A stretch of DNA of 56,346 nucleotides from Komagataeibacter intermedius TF2 (GCF_000964425.1 NZ_BANF01000021.1:1-56346); one strand, 5' to 3'. Counted from the first letter of the stretch, positions 24,636 to 36,056 are shown. Program-made: numbers and translations. The notes: generated from the letters alone by a model not told the origin.

Positions 24636-24947
24636 TCAGGCCGCGGGGGCCACGCGCACGGTCTTGCGCAGGCTGATCAACTGGGCGCCCAGTTCCTTTA
24701 CCCCTGCATCGAACACCTTGAAGTGAGGCGTGGTGAGGTGGGTCTCGAACGCGGCCTCGTTATCGTACACTTCAACCAGGATGATCGTCTGGGCGTCGTC
24801 CAGCGGACTGACGGCCTCGAAGCGCTGGCAGCCGTCTTCATCGGCCACCGAACGTTCGCTGTCATAGGCGCACAATTCCAGAAAACGCGCGCGGTTTTCA
24901 GCAGGAATGCGGAATTCGGCCACGATGGTAAGGGGGCGTGAGGGCAT
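24636..24947 (-). CDS. Antibiotic biosynthesis monooxygenase (ABM) domain protein
   Basis: A 103-residue single-domain ferredoxin-like alpha/beta protein of the ABM family (YgiN/LsrG-like). Recognised elements are the N-terminal strand TIVAEFRIPAENRARFLEL, the middle EDGCQRFEAVSP and the strand-helix VEVYDNEAAFETHLTTPHFKVF. Members are cofactor-free monooxygenases or isomerases acting on quinols and other small molecules; the substrate here cannot be told. The ATG at 24947 is chosen for domain fit; a longer frame to 25037 adds an unlikely basic extension. It is divergent from the glycine-cleavage operon. Confidence 0.82.
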   Translation of the reverse strand: MPSRPLTIVAEFRIPAENRARFLELCAYDSERSVADEDGCQRFEAVSPLDDAQTIILVEVYDNEAAFETHLTTPHFKVFDAGVKELGAQLISLRKTVRVAPAA

Positions 24948-25040
24948 GGGAATCAATCCTTGTCTAAGCTGCCGTTCCACAACGGAATGGGTGCCGGACG
25001 TGCTTCCGGGCATCCGGTAAGCCAGCATGGTTTTCATGGA

Positions 25041-25071
25041 TTGACTTGGCGCATCCGGTCATGTCAAGTCA
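25041..25071 (+). promoter_or_regulatory. Candidate promoter/operator of the gcv operon
   Basis: TTGACT at 25041-25046 resembles a sigma-70 -35 box just ahead of the riboswitch. It overlaps an inverted repeat, TGACTTG at 25042-25048 and CAAGTCA at 25065-25071. The -10 position is poor, so this is a weak candidate. Confidence 0.35.
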
Positions 25072-25075
25072 GCTT

Positions 25076-25236
25076 GTCGACACGGGAGAGACTGGCTGCA
25101 CGCCAGCGCCGAAGGAGCAACCGCCCCGGAAACTCTCAGGCCAAAGGACCGGTCGGCCAAGACTTCTGGAAAGAGGTATCCGCAACCCGGATGCCCGCCG
25201 ACGGGATAGCGATCTCAGGCACATGCGACAGAAGGG
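25076..25236 (+). promoter_or_regulatory. Tandem glycine riboswitch
   Basis: Aptamer 1 (about 25076-25155) has the conserved GGGAGAGAC, CGCCGAAGGAGCAA and AACTCTCAGGCCAAAGGAC blocks. Its P1 can pair CGACaCGG (25078-25085) with CCGGTCG (25149-25155). Aptamer 2 (about 25163-25234) has GGAAAGAGG, CGCCGACGGGATAGC and GATCTCAGGCACATGCGACAGA, with P1 formed by CTTCTG and CAGAAG. Glycine riboswitches switch on glycine-cleavage genes when glycine is abundant. The expression platform between 25236 and gcvT is not obvious; no terminator with a T run is visible, so control may be at translation. Confidence 0.95.
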
Positions 25237-25273
25237 GCACTTGGAATCCAACAGGATTCGACAGGAGTCCCGC

Positions 25274-25414
25274 ATGTCCACGCTGTCCGTTGCCTTTTTG
25301 CCCCCGTTTCCCATTCCCCGTTCCGCTGGCGCGTATCGTGCCCTGTCGCCCGCATGCCATGCATGTGGGGCTGCGTGCGTGCATGCGGACCTGAACAAGG
25401 CCCAGCCCGCATGA
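25274..25414 (+). CDS. Upstream ORF (46 aa) between riboswitch and gcvT
   Basis: An ATG at 25274 sits six bases after AGGAG (25263-25267), the best ribosome binding site in this leader. It opens a 46-codon frame rich in Ala, Pro, His and Cys, beginning MSTLSVAFLPPFPIPRSAG. Its TGA (25412-25414) overlaps the gcvT ATG (25411) in ATGA form. I recognise no family. It could be a leader peptide that couples translation to gcvT, or chance coding in a leader. The strong start and exact overlap favour real translation. Confidence 0.45.
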   Translation: MSTLSVAFLPPFPIPRSAGAYRALSPACHACGAACVHADLNKAQPA

Positions 25415-26544
25415 CCCCGCCCCTGCTGCGCACGCCGCTTTACAACCTTCATCTTGAACTTGGCGCCCGGATGGTGCCGTTCGCAGGCTATGATATGCCG
25501 GTGCAGTATCCCGCCGGGGTCATGGCAGAACATCTGCATACCCGCGCGAAGGCGGGACTGTTCGATGTTTCGCACATGGGGCAGGTGCGTCTGCGTGCCA
25601 GATCCGGCCAGCCTGCGGACGCCGCCCATGCGCTGGAGGCGCTGGTGCCCGCCGATATTGCCAGCCTGAAACCCGGACGGCAGCGTTATGCCCTGTTCAC
25701 CACGGCGGATGGCGGCATAAGCGATGACCTGATGGTCGCCAATATGGGCGACTGGCTGCTGCTGGTGGTCAATGCGGCGTGTAAGGATGCCGATTTCGCG
25801 CATGTGCGCGATGCGCTGGCTGCGACCTGTGACGTGGACATGCTGTCCGATCGCGCCCTGATCGCGGTGCAGGGGCCTGCGGCGGAGGCTGCCCTCGCGG
25901 CCCTGAACCCCCGGGCCGCCGGCATGCGCTTCATGGATGTGGCGGAACTGGATCTGGCGGGGGTGGCCTGCATCGTCTCACGGTCCGGCTATACCGGTGA
26001 GGACGGATTTGAGATCGGCATGGCGGCCAGTGGCGCCGTTACCGTGGCCCGCGCCCTGCTGGCCCACCCCGATGTCGCGCCCGCAGGGCTTGGCGCGCGC
26101 GACAGTCTGCGGCTGGAAGCCGGATTATGCCTGTATGGGTCCGATATCGACCTGACCACCACCCCGGTCGAGGCAGCGCTTGAATGGTCCATCCAGAAAA
26201 GCCGCAGGCCCGGCGGCGCGCGTGCGGGCGGCTATCCCGGGGCTGCGATCGTGGCGGATCAGCTGGCCAGTGGCGCCACGCGCCGTCGCGTGGGCCTGCG
26301 CGCGCATGGCCGCGCGCCGGTGCGTGGCGGGGCCGAACTGTTTGCGGATGAAGCGGGCACGCAACCGGCAGGCCGCGTCACGTCGGGCGCGTTTGGCCCC
26401 AGCGTGGGTGGTCCCGTCGCCATGGGGTACGTGGCGGCAGATCATGCAGCGACCGGCACGCCCCTGTTCGCCAGCGTGCGTGGCCGGCTGCTGCCGGTCA
26501 CGGTAACGGCGATGCCCTTCGTGGCGCCGACCTTCAGACGCTAG
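25411..26544 (+). CDS. gcvT: Glycine cleavage system T protein (aminomethyltransferase)
   Basis: Moves the aminomethyl carbon from lipoyl-H protein to tetrahydrofolate, releasing ammonia. The 377-residue protein has the N-terminal LYNLHLELGARMVPFAGYDMPVQY, FDVSHMGQ, the SRSGYTGEDGFEI substrate loop and LGARDSLRLEAGLCLYG, all typical of GcvT. The ATG at 25411 is preferred to one at 25354 because it matches the family start. Its own ribosome binding site is weak (AAGG ten bases upstream), so it may depend on the overlapping upstream ORF. It is first in gcvT-gcvH-gcvP under the glycine riboswitch. Confidence 0.95.
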   Translation: MTPPLLRTPLYNLHLELGARMVPFAGYDMPVQYPAGVMAEHLHTRAKAGLFDVSHMGQVRLRARSGQPADAAHALEALVPADIASLKPGRQRYALFTTADGGISDDLMVANMGDWLLLVVNAACKDADFAHVRDALAATCDVDMLSDRALIAVQGPAAEAALAALNPRAAGMRFMDVAELDLAGVACIVSRSGYTGEDGFEIGMAASGAVTVARALLAHPDVAPAGLGARDSLRLEAGLCLYGSDIDLTTTPVEAALEWSIQKSRRPGGARAGGYPGAAIVADQLASGATRRRVGLRAHGRAPVRGGAELFADEAGTQPAGRVTSGAFGPSVGGPVAMGYVAADHAATGTPLFASVRGRLLPVTVTAMPFVAPTFRR

Positions 26545-26591
26545 GATTTTCCCCGTTTTTCAAACGTATTTCAAAATGATGGAGCACGGAT

Positions 26592-26957
26592 ATGACCGTT
26601 TATTACACCAAGGAACATGAATGGCTGCGTGTCGAGGGCAATGTCGCGGTTGTCGGCATTACGGCCCATGCGGCGAACGAACTGGGCGAACTGGTCTTTG
26701 CCGAAGCCCGCGACCCCGGCACCACGGTGGAGCAGGGTGACAGTGTGGCCGTGGTGGAATCGGTCAAGGCGGCGTCCGACATCTATGCGCCGGTAACGGG
26801 GGATGTGCTGGCGTTCAACGACGCGCTGACGGATGACGCCGCCCTGGTCAACCGCGACCCCGAAGGCGAAGGCTGGATCGTGCGCATGACCATTGCGGAT
26901 GCCTCCCAGCTTGAGGGCCTGATGGACAGGGCCACCTATACCGCGCTGGTTGGCTGA
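26592..26957 (+). CDS. gcvH: Glycine cleavage system H protein
   Basis: The lipoyl carrier that shuttles the aminomethyl group between P, T and L proteins. The 121-residue protein has the lipoylation lysine Lys59 in VESVKAASDIYAPV, and the usual N-terminus YYTKEHEWLRVEG. A GGAG lies about ten bases before the ATG. It is placed between gcvT and gcvP, 30 bases before the latter. The L protein (dihydrolipoyl dehydrogenase) is not in this window. Confidence 0.97.
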   Translation: MTVYYTKEHEWLRVEGNVAVVGITAHAANELGELVFAEARDPGTTVEQGDSVAVVESVKAASDIYAPVTGDVLAFNDALTDDAALVNRDPEGEGWIVRMTIADASQLEGLMDRATYTALVG

Positions 26958-26987
26958 TTTTCCTGACCGTCCCTTTCTTTTCGGAGT

Positions 26988-29882
<2,895 letters not shown>

Positions 29883-29956
29883 AAATTTTTAAAAACAGCC
29901 AGTTGGCAAGAAGCTGTCTGAAAAGTCAGCTCGTGATGGCGCTTTAAAATTAAAGA

Positions 29957-29991
29957 CAGTTTTTGGTAAAGCTTTTTGCAGGACGCTTCTT
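29957..29991. repeat. Half copy (D) of the double-hairpin repeat
   Basis: AGTTTTTGGTAAAGCTTTTTGCAGG and the following ACGCTTC match the left half of copy A and the complement of copy B, but the GCCGCC hairpin is missing. It lies between gcvP and the ABC importer, which point the same way, unlike the full copies. Confidence 0.6.
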
Positions 29992-30061
29992 TCATTTTCC
30001 GGGCATGTCCGGGGGCAGGGTGGCGGTCCCGGTCCCTTTTGGGCTGATGATGTCCCGGTGG

Positions 30062-30090
30062 TTCGTGTATATATCTGTTTCGATATAATA
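30062..30090 (+). promoter_or_regulatory. Candidate promoter and operator of the ABC importer operon
   Basis: A perfect TATAAT (30084-30089) lies about 30 bases before the first importer gene. It overlaps an inverted repeat TATATC (30070-30075), six bases, GATATA (30082-30087), in a locally A/T-rich patch. A repressor bound here would block the -10 box. The -35 region is weak, as expected for a regulated promoter. It does not match a classical Fur box closely. Confidence 0.45.
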
Positions 30091-30118
30091 CATTGGGCCA
30101 TCAGGAGGGGACAGCACG

Positions 30119-31174
30119 GTGAAATGGGGCAGACGCAGGCTGAACATCGGGACACTGGCGGGCATGGTTGCGGCGGGTGCGTCCGTCCTGTCGCCCGCCA
30201 TGGCGCGGGACGTGACGGACATGGCCGGCGTGACCCAGTCCGTGCCCGATCACCCGGCGCGGATTGCCGACCTGTGGTTCGCCCATAATGAACTAGTGCT
30301 GATGCTGGGCGGTGCAAGGCAGATCGTCATGACCGTGGATCGCCCGCAGGCGCGGCCATGGATGTATAAAGTCTTTCCTTCCCTGTATCAGGCCCGCGCG
30401 GTCAACGGCCCGCAGGTCAATGCCGAAACCCTGCTGCAGGACCACGTTGACCTTGTCTTCGTGCCTGATGCCACGGCCGCCATTGCGTCATTCCGGGGGG
30501 TAGGGGTGCCAACCCTTGTCGCCTCTTTCCGTGATGTGGATGGCCTGCTGCGGGTGGTGGACATGACAGCAGCCGCCCTGGGTACGGAACAGGCCCATGC
30601 AACCGCCACCCATTACCGCACCATGATGCGGCAGACCGTCAATGACGTGCGCGACCGGCTGTCCGGCATAACGGATGCGCAGCGCCCGCGCGTGCTGCAT
30701 ATCCAGTCGCTGCATCCGCTGAAGGTGGATGGGACGGACAGCATCGTTGATGAATGGATCACCCTTGCCGGTGGCCGCAACGCGGCACAGGGCGTAAGCG
30801 GGAACATGAAGCCGGTTTCGGTTGAGCAGGTGGCGGCGTGGGACCCGGATGTCATCATCCTCGGCCCGGATTGCGGCACGCTGGACCCGGCGGCCAATGG
30901 CGGGATATGGCAGCGCCTGCGCGCGGTGCGCGCGGGTAGGGTGCATAACAATCCGTCGGGTGTTTTCACATGGGACCGCTACGGCAGCGAACTGCCGCTG
31001 CAGATCAGCTGGGCTGCGAAAACCCTGCATCCCGACCGGTTTGGCAATGTGGACCTGCCGACCCTGACACGCGAATTCTACCGCACCTATTTTCACTATG
31101 ACCTGAGTGCGGATGACGCCGGACGTATCCTTGCGGCCCAGCCACCACAGCCGGTAGCGGACAGGGCGCAGTGA
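30119..31174 (+). CDS. ABC transporter substrate-binding protein (metal chelate type)
   Basis: A 351-residue exported protein of the BtuF/FepB (class III) binding-protein family. Residues 1-29 form a signal peptide ending near SPAMA-RDV. The family elements RIADLWFAHNELVLMLG, PQVNAETLLQDHVDLVFVP and a C-terminal lobe with VAAWDPDVIILG follow. Class III proteins bind siderophores, haem, cobalamin or other metal complexes; the ligand here cannot be named. It starts with GTG at 30119 after AGGAGG, and its stop overlaps the permease start (GTGA). Confidence 0.88.
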   Translation: MKWGRRRLNIGTLAGMVAAGASVLSPAMARDVTDMAGVTQSVPDHPARIADLWFAHNELVLMLGGARQIVMTVDRPQARPWMYKVFPSLYQARAVNGPQVNAETLLQDHVDLVFVPDATAAIASFRGVGVPTLVASFRDVDGLLRVVDMTAAALGTEQAHATATHYRTMMRQTVNDVRDRLSGITDAQRPRVLHIQSLHPLKVDGTDSIVDEWITLAGGRNAAQGVSGNMKPVSVEQVAAWDPDVIILGPDCGTLDPAANGGIWQRLRAVRAGRVHNNPSGVFTWDRYGSELPLQISWAAKTLHPDRFGNVDLPTLTREFYRTYFHYDLSADDAGRILAAQPPQPVADRAQ

Positions 31175-32178
31175 CCCTGCGCGGTAGCGTGGCCGGATGC
31201 CTGTGTGCTGCCGGTCTGGTGGTGCTGTCGGTGCTGTCGGCCTGTTTCGGGCGGTTTGCGCTGCAGCCGGGGCAGGTGCTGCATGCCCTGCTGACGGTGG
31301 GGCGCACCGCGCCAGATGGCGACATGGTGCATACCGTCCTGTTCGGTGCGCGCCTGCCCCGGATCGGGGGAGCGATCTGCGTGGGGGCGGCGCTGTCGGT
31401 GGCAGGGGCAGCGTATCAGGCGGTGTTCCGTAACCCGCTGGTGTCGCCCGGCCTGCTGGGCGTGCTGGCGGGCGCGGGTACGGGTGCCGCGCTGGGTATT
31501 GTATGGGGCATGGGACATGCGGGCGTGGCGGCCCTGTCCTTTCTGGGGGGGCTGGCGGCGGTGGCGTTCGGTGTGGGCGTGGCGCAGATGTTCGATGCCG
31601 CATCCATGCTGATGCTGATATTTGGCGGGCTGATCAGTTCGGCACTGTTTACGGCGCTCCTGTCATTGCTGAAATACGTGGCGGACCCGCAGAACCAGTT
31701 GCCCGATATCGTATTCTGGCTGCTGGGCAGCCTGACACAGGTGACGCCGCAGGCGCTGGGCGTGCTGGTGGGGCCGGTTGTGGTGGGGATCGTGCTGCTG
31801 TCGGCCTGCGGGCGGATGCTCGATGGCCTTGCCATGGGGGATGAGGAGGCACGTACGCTGGGCATTCCGGTCATGGCGCTGCGATACGGGGTGATTGGCG
31901 GGGCCACGGTGCTGGCGGCCATGACGGTCGCGGTGGCGGGCATGATCGGCTGGATCGGGCTGGTGGTCCCCCATGTCGCGCGCCTGCTGGTCGGGCCATG
32001 CAACATGCGGGTGCTGCCGGTCAGCGCGTGCGTGGGGGGGATGTTCCTGCTGGCATGTGATGACCTGGCGCGCACCCTGTCGGCGGAGGAAATTCCCGTG
32101 GGCCTGATTGCCGACCTGCTGGGGGTGCTGGTGTTTGTCGCGGTGCTGCCGCTGCTGCGGCGCGGATGGCGGGCATGA
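31171..32178 (+). CDS. FecCD-family ABC transporter permease
   Basis: A 335-residue membrane protein with about ten membrane segments of the FecCD/BtuC family. Family motifs include the LPRIGGAICVGAALSVAGAA segment, QAVFRNPLVSPGLLGV, the ATPase-coupling MGDEEARTLGIPV and the GLVVPHVARLLVG loop. Only one permease gene is present, so the transporter is probably a homodimer in the membrane. It begins at a GTG overlapping the upstream stop and overlaps the ATPase gene, so the three genes form a tightly coupled operon. Confidence 0.94.
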   Translation: MTLRGSVAGCLCAAGLVVLSVLSACFGRFALQPGQVLHALLTVGRTAPDGDMVHTVLFGARLPRIGGAICVGAALSVAGAAYQAVFRNPLVSPGLLGVLAGAGTGAALGIVWGMGHAGVAALSFLGGLAAVAFGVGVAQMFDAASMLMLIFGGLISSALFTALLSLLKYVADPQNQLPDIVFWLLGSLTQVTPQALGVLVGPVVVGIVLLSACGRMLDGLAMGDEEARTLGIPVMALRYGVIGGATVLAAMTVAVAGMIGWIGLVVPHVARLLVGPCNMRVLPVSACVGGMFLLACDDLARTLSAEEIPVGLIADLLGVLVFVAVLPLLRRGWRA

Positions 32179-32918
32179 GCGCGGGACAGCCGGTCCTGCG
32201 GCTGGAACATGCGGGTTTTCACCGTGGTCAGCGTGCGGTGCTGCATGATGTTTCGCTGGGTATCCGCACGGGCGAGATGACGGCCCTTCTGGGCCCCAAT
32301 GGTGCGGGCAAGACCACGTTGCTGCGCCTGCTGCTGGGGCTTGCGCGCCCGGATTCAGGGCAGGTCTGGCTGGATGGACAGCCCATGGCGCACTGGTCCC
32401 GGCGTGAGGTCGCCCGCCGCATTGCCTACGTGCCGCAGGGCCACATGCCGCTGTTTCCCTATAGCGTGCGCGATATCGTGGGCATGGGGCGACTGGCGGA
32501 GGCACCGTTCGCCCCCCGCCTGCGCGAAAGGGACCGCGATGCGGTGGCGCATGCGCTGGCGGAACTGTCCATTACACATCTGGCCTCACGCCCCTATACC
32601 GAACTGTCGGGTGGGGAACGCCAGGCCGTGCTGCTGGCGCGCGCGCTGGCGCAGGGCGGGCATATCCTGATCCTGGACGAGCCGGAAACAGGGCTGGATT
32701 ACGGACAGAAACAGCGGTTGTACGCCCTGTTGCGCCGACTGGCGGAACGGGGGCGCGCCGTTGTCGCCACCACCCACGACCCGGTTCAGGCTGCCCGGAT
32801 ATTCGATCGGGCCATCCTGCTGCGCCATGGACGCGTCATGGAGGACGGTCCCGCAGCCGCCCTGCTGGTCCCGGTCATGCTGGATCGGCTGTATGCCCCA
32901 CAGGGGCCGTCCGAATAG
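32175..32918 (+). CDS. ABC transporter ATP-binding protein (FecE/BtuD type)
   Basis: Energises the FecCD-type permease. Motifs in order: Walker [10 protein letters not shown] near residue 40, Q-loop VPQGHMPLF, signature [16 protein letters not shown], Walker [14 protein letters not shown], and the switch His in ATTHDP. The protein is about 247 residues from the ATG at 32175, which overlaps the permease stop (ATGA); an ATG at 32166 would add three residues. It is the last gene of the importer operon and is convergent with a small exported-protein gene. Confidence 0.94.
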   Translation: MSAGQPVLRLEHAGFHRGQRAVLHDVSLGIRTGEMTALLGPNGAGKTTLLRLLLGLARPDSGQVWLDGQPMAHWSRREVARRIAYVPQGHMPLFPYSVRDIVGMGRLAEAPFAPRLRERDRDAVAHALAELSITHLASRPYTELSGGERQAVLLARALAQGGHILILDEPETGLDYGQKQRLYALLRRLAERGRAVVATTHDPVQAARIFDRAILLRHGRVMEDGPAAALLVPVMLDRLYAPQGPSE

Positions 32919-32925
32919 GGCAGGT

Positions 32926-33297
32926 CTAGCGGTTGTAGGGGTTCGTATCGACGCGCACGGCCTTGCCGGTGCGGTCATAATACAGGATGGCGTTGCCGCG
33001 TTTTTCGGCATAGCCATCGGGTTCCCCCGTGGGTGTCCAGAACAGCAGCCGGTTTACGTCCGGCTGTTCCTTTACCTTATCGCCCGGCGGAATGAAGCGG
33101 TACTGGCTGTAATCCATATGCAACCGGGGCAGGGGCGGGCGCTTGGACAGCTGGTGCATGGAAAAATGGCGCTGCGATGCCTCCCCGGGGTCTTCGTTGC
33201 CCGCACCGGCATGACCACCGTCAGCCATCGCCACACCCGGCACGACAGGGGCGCATAATACGCCCAGCAGAACTACGTGCCGTAACCTGATTGACAT
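32926..33297 (-). CDS. Small exported protein of unknown function
   Basis: A 123-residue protein with a signal peptide (MSIRLRHVVLLGVLCAPVVPGVAMA, cleavage before DGGHAG). The mature part is polar and His/Pro/Tyr-containing (HFSMHQLSKRPPLPRLHMDYSQYRF), followed by WTPTGEPDGYAEKRGNAILYYDRTGKAVRVDTNPYN. I recognise no family. It lies 87 bases downstream of the porin gene on the same strand and may be co-transcribed with it, opposite the importer operon. The ATG at 33297 is chosen for the signal peptide fit. Confidence 0.7.
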   Translation of the reverse strand: MSIRLRHVVLLGVLCAPVVPGVAMADGGHAGAGNEDPGEASQRHFSMHQLSKRPPLPRLHMDYSQYRFIPPGDKVKEQPDVNRLLFWTPTGEPDGYAEKRGNAILYYDRTGKAVRVDTNPYNR

Positions 33298-33384
33298 AAG
33301 CGCTGGCCTTTCCCTGATCCCCAATCCCGGCCACCATCCTCCTTTTCCATGCCGGACGCAATATCCGCCACCGGAGGGGCGGGA

Positions 33385-35244
33385 TTACTGGAATGGCAGG
33401 TAGCGGAAATCGAAGAAGATTTCGCTCAGGCTGGTCGTGGGCGCGCCACCCATGCCGCCCCATGTATGCACGCGCGAATAGGCCAGCTGCGTACCCGCCT
33501 GCACCGTGCCGTACTGGCCGTGGATGAAGCGGTACCATGCGCCGATGGTGAATTCCTCCACCGAACGGATGTTGGCGATGCAGTCGGTGGAACCTTCGGT
33601 CTCACACCCGGTATTGTTGGCATTGGGATTGCCATAGCCATAGGCCGTGCCATCCGAATCAAAATAGCTGCGGCCCGAACGCTGCATGCCGAAATAGCCA
33701 TAGACATCCAGCACCTTGTTCGGGTGTGCGATCACGCCTGCGGTTGTCTGCGCGCTGGACAGCAGGGCGGGCGCGCCATTGGCCCGCAGCGTGGCGTCAG
33801 GCAGCAGGACCGAGCCGTAGCGGCCAATGCCCCGGCCCGCCAGTCCCGCCAGCCGTACTTCCAGCTTGTGCGGAATGACCGGCAGGATCATTGACCCGCC
33901 AGCACCCCATGCGATGGCGGTATGGTTTTCGCCTACGCCGTTGATGACGGAACGGTCATGCGGGAAGTGCAGCAGTCCTTCGATTTCGTAATGGCCCCAT
34001 GTCGGGTCCCACGCCACCTTGCCGATGACGTCAGGGGCGATTTCGTTGGAATAATTGGTGGTGGAGCTGGTCAGTCCTACACCGTTCGAACCGACCTTGG
34101 CATAGTTGCCGCTGCCGGGCAGGCCGTATTCCCCGTTATCTCCCGAAGTGGGGAAATTGGTCGTATCATAGATGGTAGCCGGGTTTTCAATCGAGAAACC
34201 TGTCCAGACACGGTGGTGCATGAAATCCTTGACCACGCGCAGCTGCCACTGTCGCGACCATGTCTGGCCCGCGAGGATGGAGGATTCGATCGTTTCCGGC
34301 AGGCTTTCCTGTCGTGGCACGATACCCACGCGGTCAGGCGTCAGCATGGTCCAGGCCTGACCGATCAGGAAATGCATGTTGGCGCGCGAATCATCCAGCG
34401 TCAGGTACGCCTGCCGCAGCCGGGGCACGTAGGAATTGCTTTCATACGGGTTGGTGGTTTCTGCGCTGGCGCCAAAATCCGTTTCCACGAACCCCGCCAC
34501 CGTCAGGTGCGGGTTCAGCTGCCCCCGCGCCATGAGCGAGAAGCGCGAATACCGCGCGTCGCCATTGAAGTTGGTGGTGTGGAAATTCGAACTGTTGCGG
34601 AAGGGAATGGCGTTCCAGTAATTGAAGATGCCCGATGCAACCTGCCGGTTTTCCACCAGCGCCGCCGCATCAAAGAAACCGCCAAGGATGATGGAGACGG
34701 GACCAAGGTGGAACACCTTGCTGCCCAGCGCGCCCGCGGACTGCGCACCTACCGTTTCGCGGTTGTGCGGGCCGACATTGTTGTTGGCCATGTGGGAAAT
34801 CAGGTCTTCCTCACGGTGCGCCACCACGGATTCATAGGTCGGCTGGTCGCCCAGTTCGGAAACCGGGTCGGAATGGCCGCCGATGCGCGGGTGCGCCATG
34901 GGTTCGATCCCCGCCGTCTGGGATGAGGTGGTGCCATGTCCTTCCACCGGGGTCCAGCCGCCGCGTACATGCCCGCCCGACCCCGTAACCGTCAGCGGGT
35001 GGCCGCCATGGGCGGCGGTGCCGCCCATCTGGGCGCGATGCTGGACGATCTGCTGGCGCATGGCCTGCAGGCTTTTCTGCAGCGCCATCTGCTGCTGCTG
35101 CAGCTGCTCCATCTGGCGCTCCATGATATCCAGCGATTCCGGATCTTCATCCGCCCATGCGGGAAGAGGGGCCAGAACGGAACATACCATCAGCGCCCGC
35201 GCAAAACGCGCTGGCCGGGTTATGGAAAAGGACGGAATCCGCAT
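33385..35244 (-). CDS. Porin-like outer membrane protein with N-terminal coiled coil
   Basis: A 619-residue exported protein: a signal peptide to about residue 31 (LPAWA-DED), a Gln-rich coiled coil at about 40-75, and a His/Gly-rich linker to about 170. A beta-barrel rich in alternating aromatic residues ends in Phe (YLPFQ has Phe next to last). The barrel (FDAAALVENRQVASG, LRQAYLTLDD, FLIGQAWTML) resembles DcaP-like trimeric porins, whose coiled coil lies in the periplasm. Substrate unknown. Its neighbourhood with a metal-chelate importer suggests, but does not show, a shared uptake role. Confidence 0.8.
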   Translation of the reverse strand: MRIPSFSITRPARFARALMVCSVLAPLPAWADEDPESLDIMERQMEQLQQQQMALQKSLQAMRQQIVQHRAQMGGTAAHGGHPLTVTGSGGHVRGGWTPVEGHGTTSSQTAGIEPMAHPRIGGHSDPVSELGDQPTYESVVAHREEDLISHMANNNVGPHNRETVGAQSAGALGSKVFHLGPVSIILGGFFDAAALVENRQVASGIFNYWNAIPFRNSSNFHTTNFNGDARYSRFSLMARGQLNPHLTVAGFVETDFGASAETTNPYESNSYVPRLRQAYLTLDDSRANMHFLIGQAWTMLTPDRVGIVPRQESLPETIESSILAGQTWSRQWQLRVVKDFMHHRVWTGFSIENPATIYDTTNFPTSGDNGEYGLPGSGNYAKVGSNGVGLTSSTTNYSNEIAPDVIGKVAWDPTWGHYEIEGLLHFPHDRSVINGVGENHTAIAWGAGGSMILPVIPHKLEVRLAGLAGRGIGRYGSVLLPDATLRANGAPALLSSAQTTAGVIAHPNKVLDVYGYFGMQRSGRSYFDSDGTAYGYGNPNANNTGCETEGSTDCIANIRSVEEFTIGAWYRFIHGQYGTVQAGTQLAYSRVHTWGGMGGAPTTSLSEIFFDFRYLPFQ

Positions 35245-35408
35245 GTATTGTCAGGAGGCCCCAAACTAGCTTTTGAATAATATATGTCAAAACATGTCTA
35301 AAAGAAGGGGTAAATGATAATTTCTTTTAATATGTGACAGCGCAGCGGCCCGCGCCGTGCATCCCACCATAATACGCCTGAAGCGGGCGGTGTATTATTT
35401 GCCCAATG
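35245..35408. promoter_or_regulatory. A/T-rich region upstream of the porin gene
   Basis: 164 bases without a gene. Positions about 35268-35335 are A/T-rich (AATAATATATGTCAAAACATG, AATTTCTTTTAATATG) and should hold the porin promoter on the minus strand. TGTCAAAACATG contains a short inverted repeat (ATG...CAT). The right part carries no feature I can name. Confidence 0.35.
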
Positions 35409-36056
35409 TTACAAAATGTCAGGACGGCGCGCCGTCATGGCATGCACGGCGTCATGCCAGAACAGGTCTTCAGGCGCCGGGGTGACATTACCGTTGTCCG
35501 CCGGGCCGAAACCGGCACGCTGCAGCAGCACCGACAGCATGCGGCGGCGGTCCCCTTCATCATCCAGCGCCTGCCACAGCGCCGTGGCTTTCTGGGGAAT
35601 GAAGCGGTCCCCGAATGTGATGATGAGCAGGCCGCCGGGCTGCAGCACCCGGGCAATTTCACGAAAGATGGCGACGGGCTGGCGCAGGTAGGGCACCACG
35701 TCGCACAGCAGGGCGGCGTCCATGCTTTCATCGGCCAGCGGCAGGTCGGGGGTTTCGTTCATGTCCTTCACCACGCGGTCGGTCAGCCGCGGGTTGCTGT
35801 CCAGCGCCTGCGCATTGACCCCGATGCCGATCACGCTGTCGAATTCCATGTCGGGTGGCAGGTGGCTGTCGGGTCCGGCCATGACATCAAGGATATTGCC
35901 ATCTTCGGGCAGCAGCGTACGGTACAGTGCGGTAATGGCCGTAAGCGCGCCCTGGTCCAGCATGGGCCCTGCAGGCCTGCGGGAATAGAAGAGCGTATCG
36001 GACTCAGCCGAGGCCGCCGTGAAGGAATGCGGGTGAAACCCGTGCAGGTCGTTCAT
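35409..36056 (-). CDS. Class I SAM-dependent methyltransferase
   Basis: A 215-residue soluble protein with a degenerate methyltransferase fold. Motif I is ILDVMAGPDSHLP (the usual Gly-rich loop is weakened). An acidic strand end is DSVIGIGVN, motif IV-like AALLCDVVPYLRQP follows, and then EIARVLQPGGLLIITFGDRFIPQKATALW. The post-I and ARVLQPGG motifs support the family; the substrate is unknown. The ATG at 36056 (MNDLHGFHPHSF) is chosen, as the longer frame to 36203 overlaps the divergent glyoxalase gene. Confidence 0.8.
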   Translation of the reverse strand: MNDLHGFHPHSFTAASAESDTLFYSRRPAGPMLDQGALTAITALYRTLLPEDGNILDVMAGPDSHLPPDMEFDSVIGIGVNAQALDSNPRLTDRVVKDMNETPDLPLADESMDAALLCDVVPYLRQPVAIFREIARVLQPGGLLIITFGDRFIPQKATALWQALDDEGDRRRMLSVLLQRAGFGPADNGNVTPAPEDLFWHDAVHAMTARRPDIL

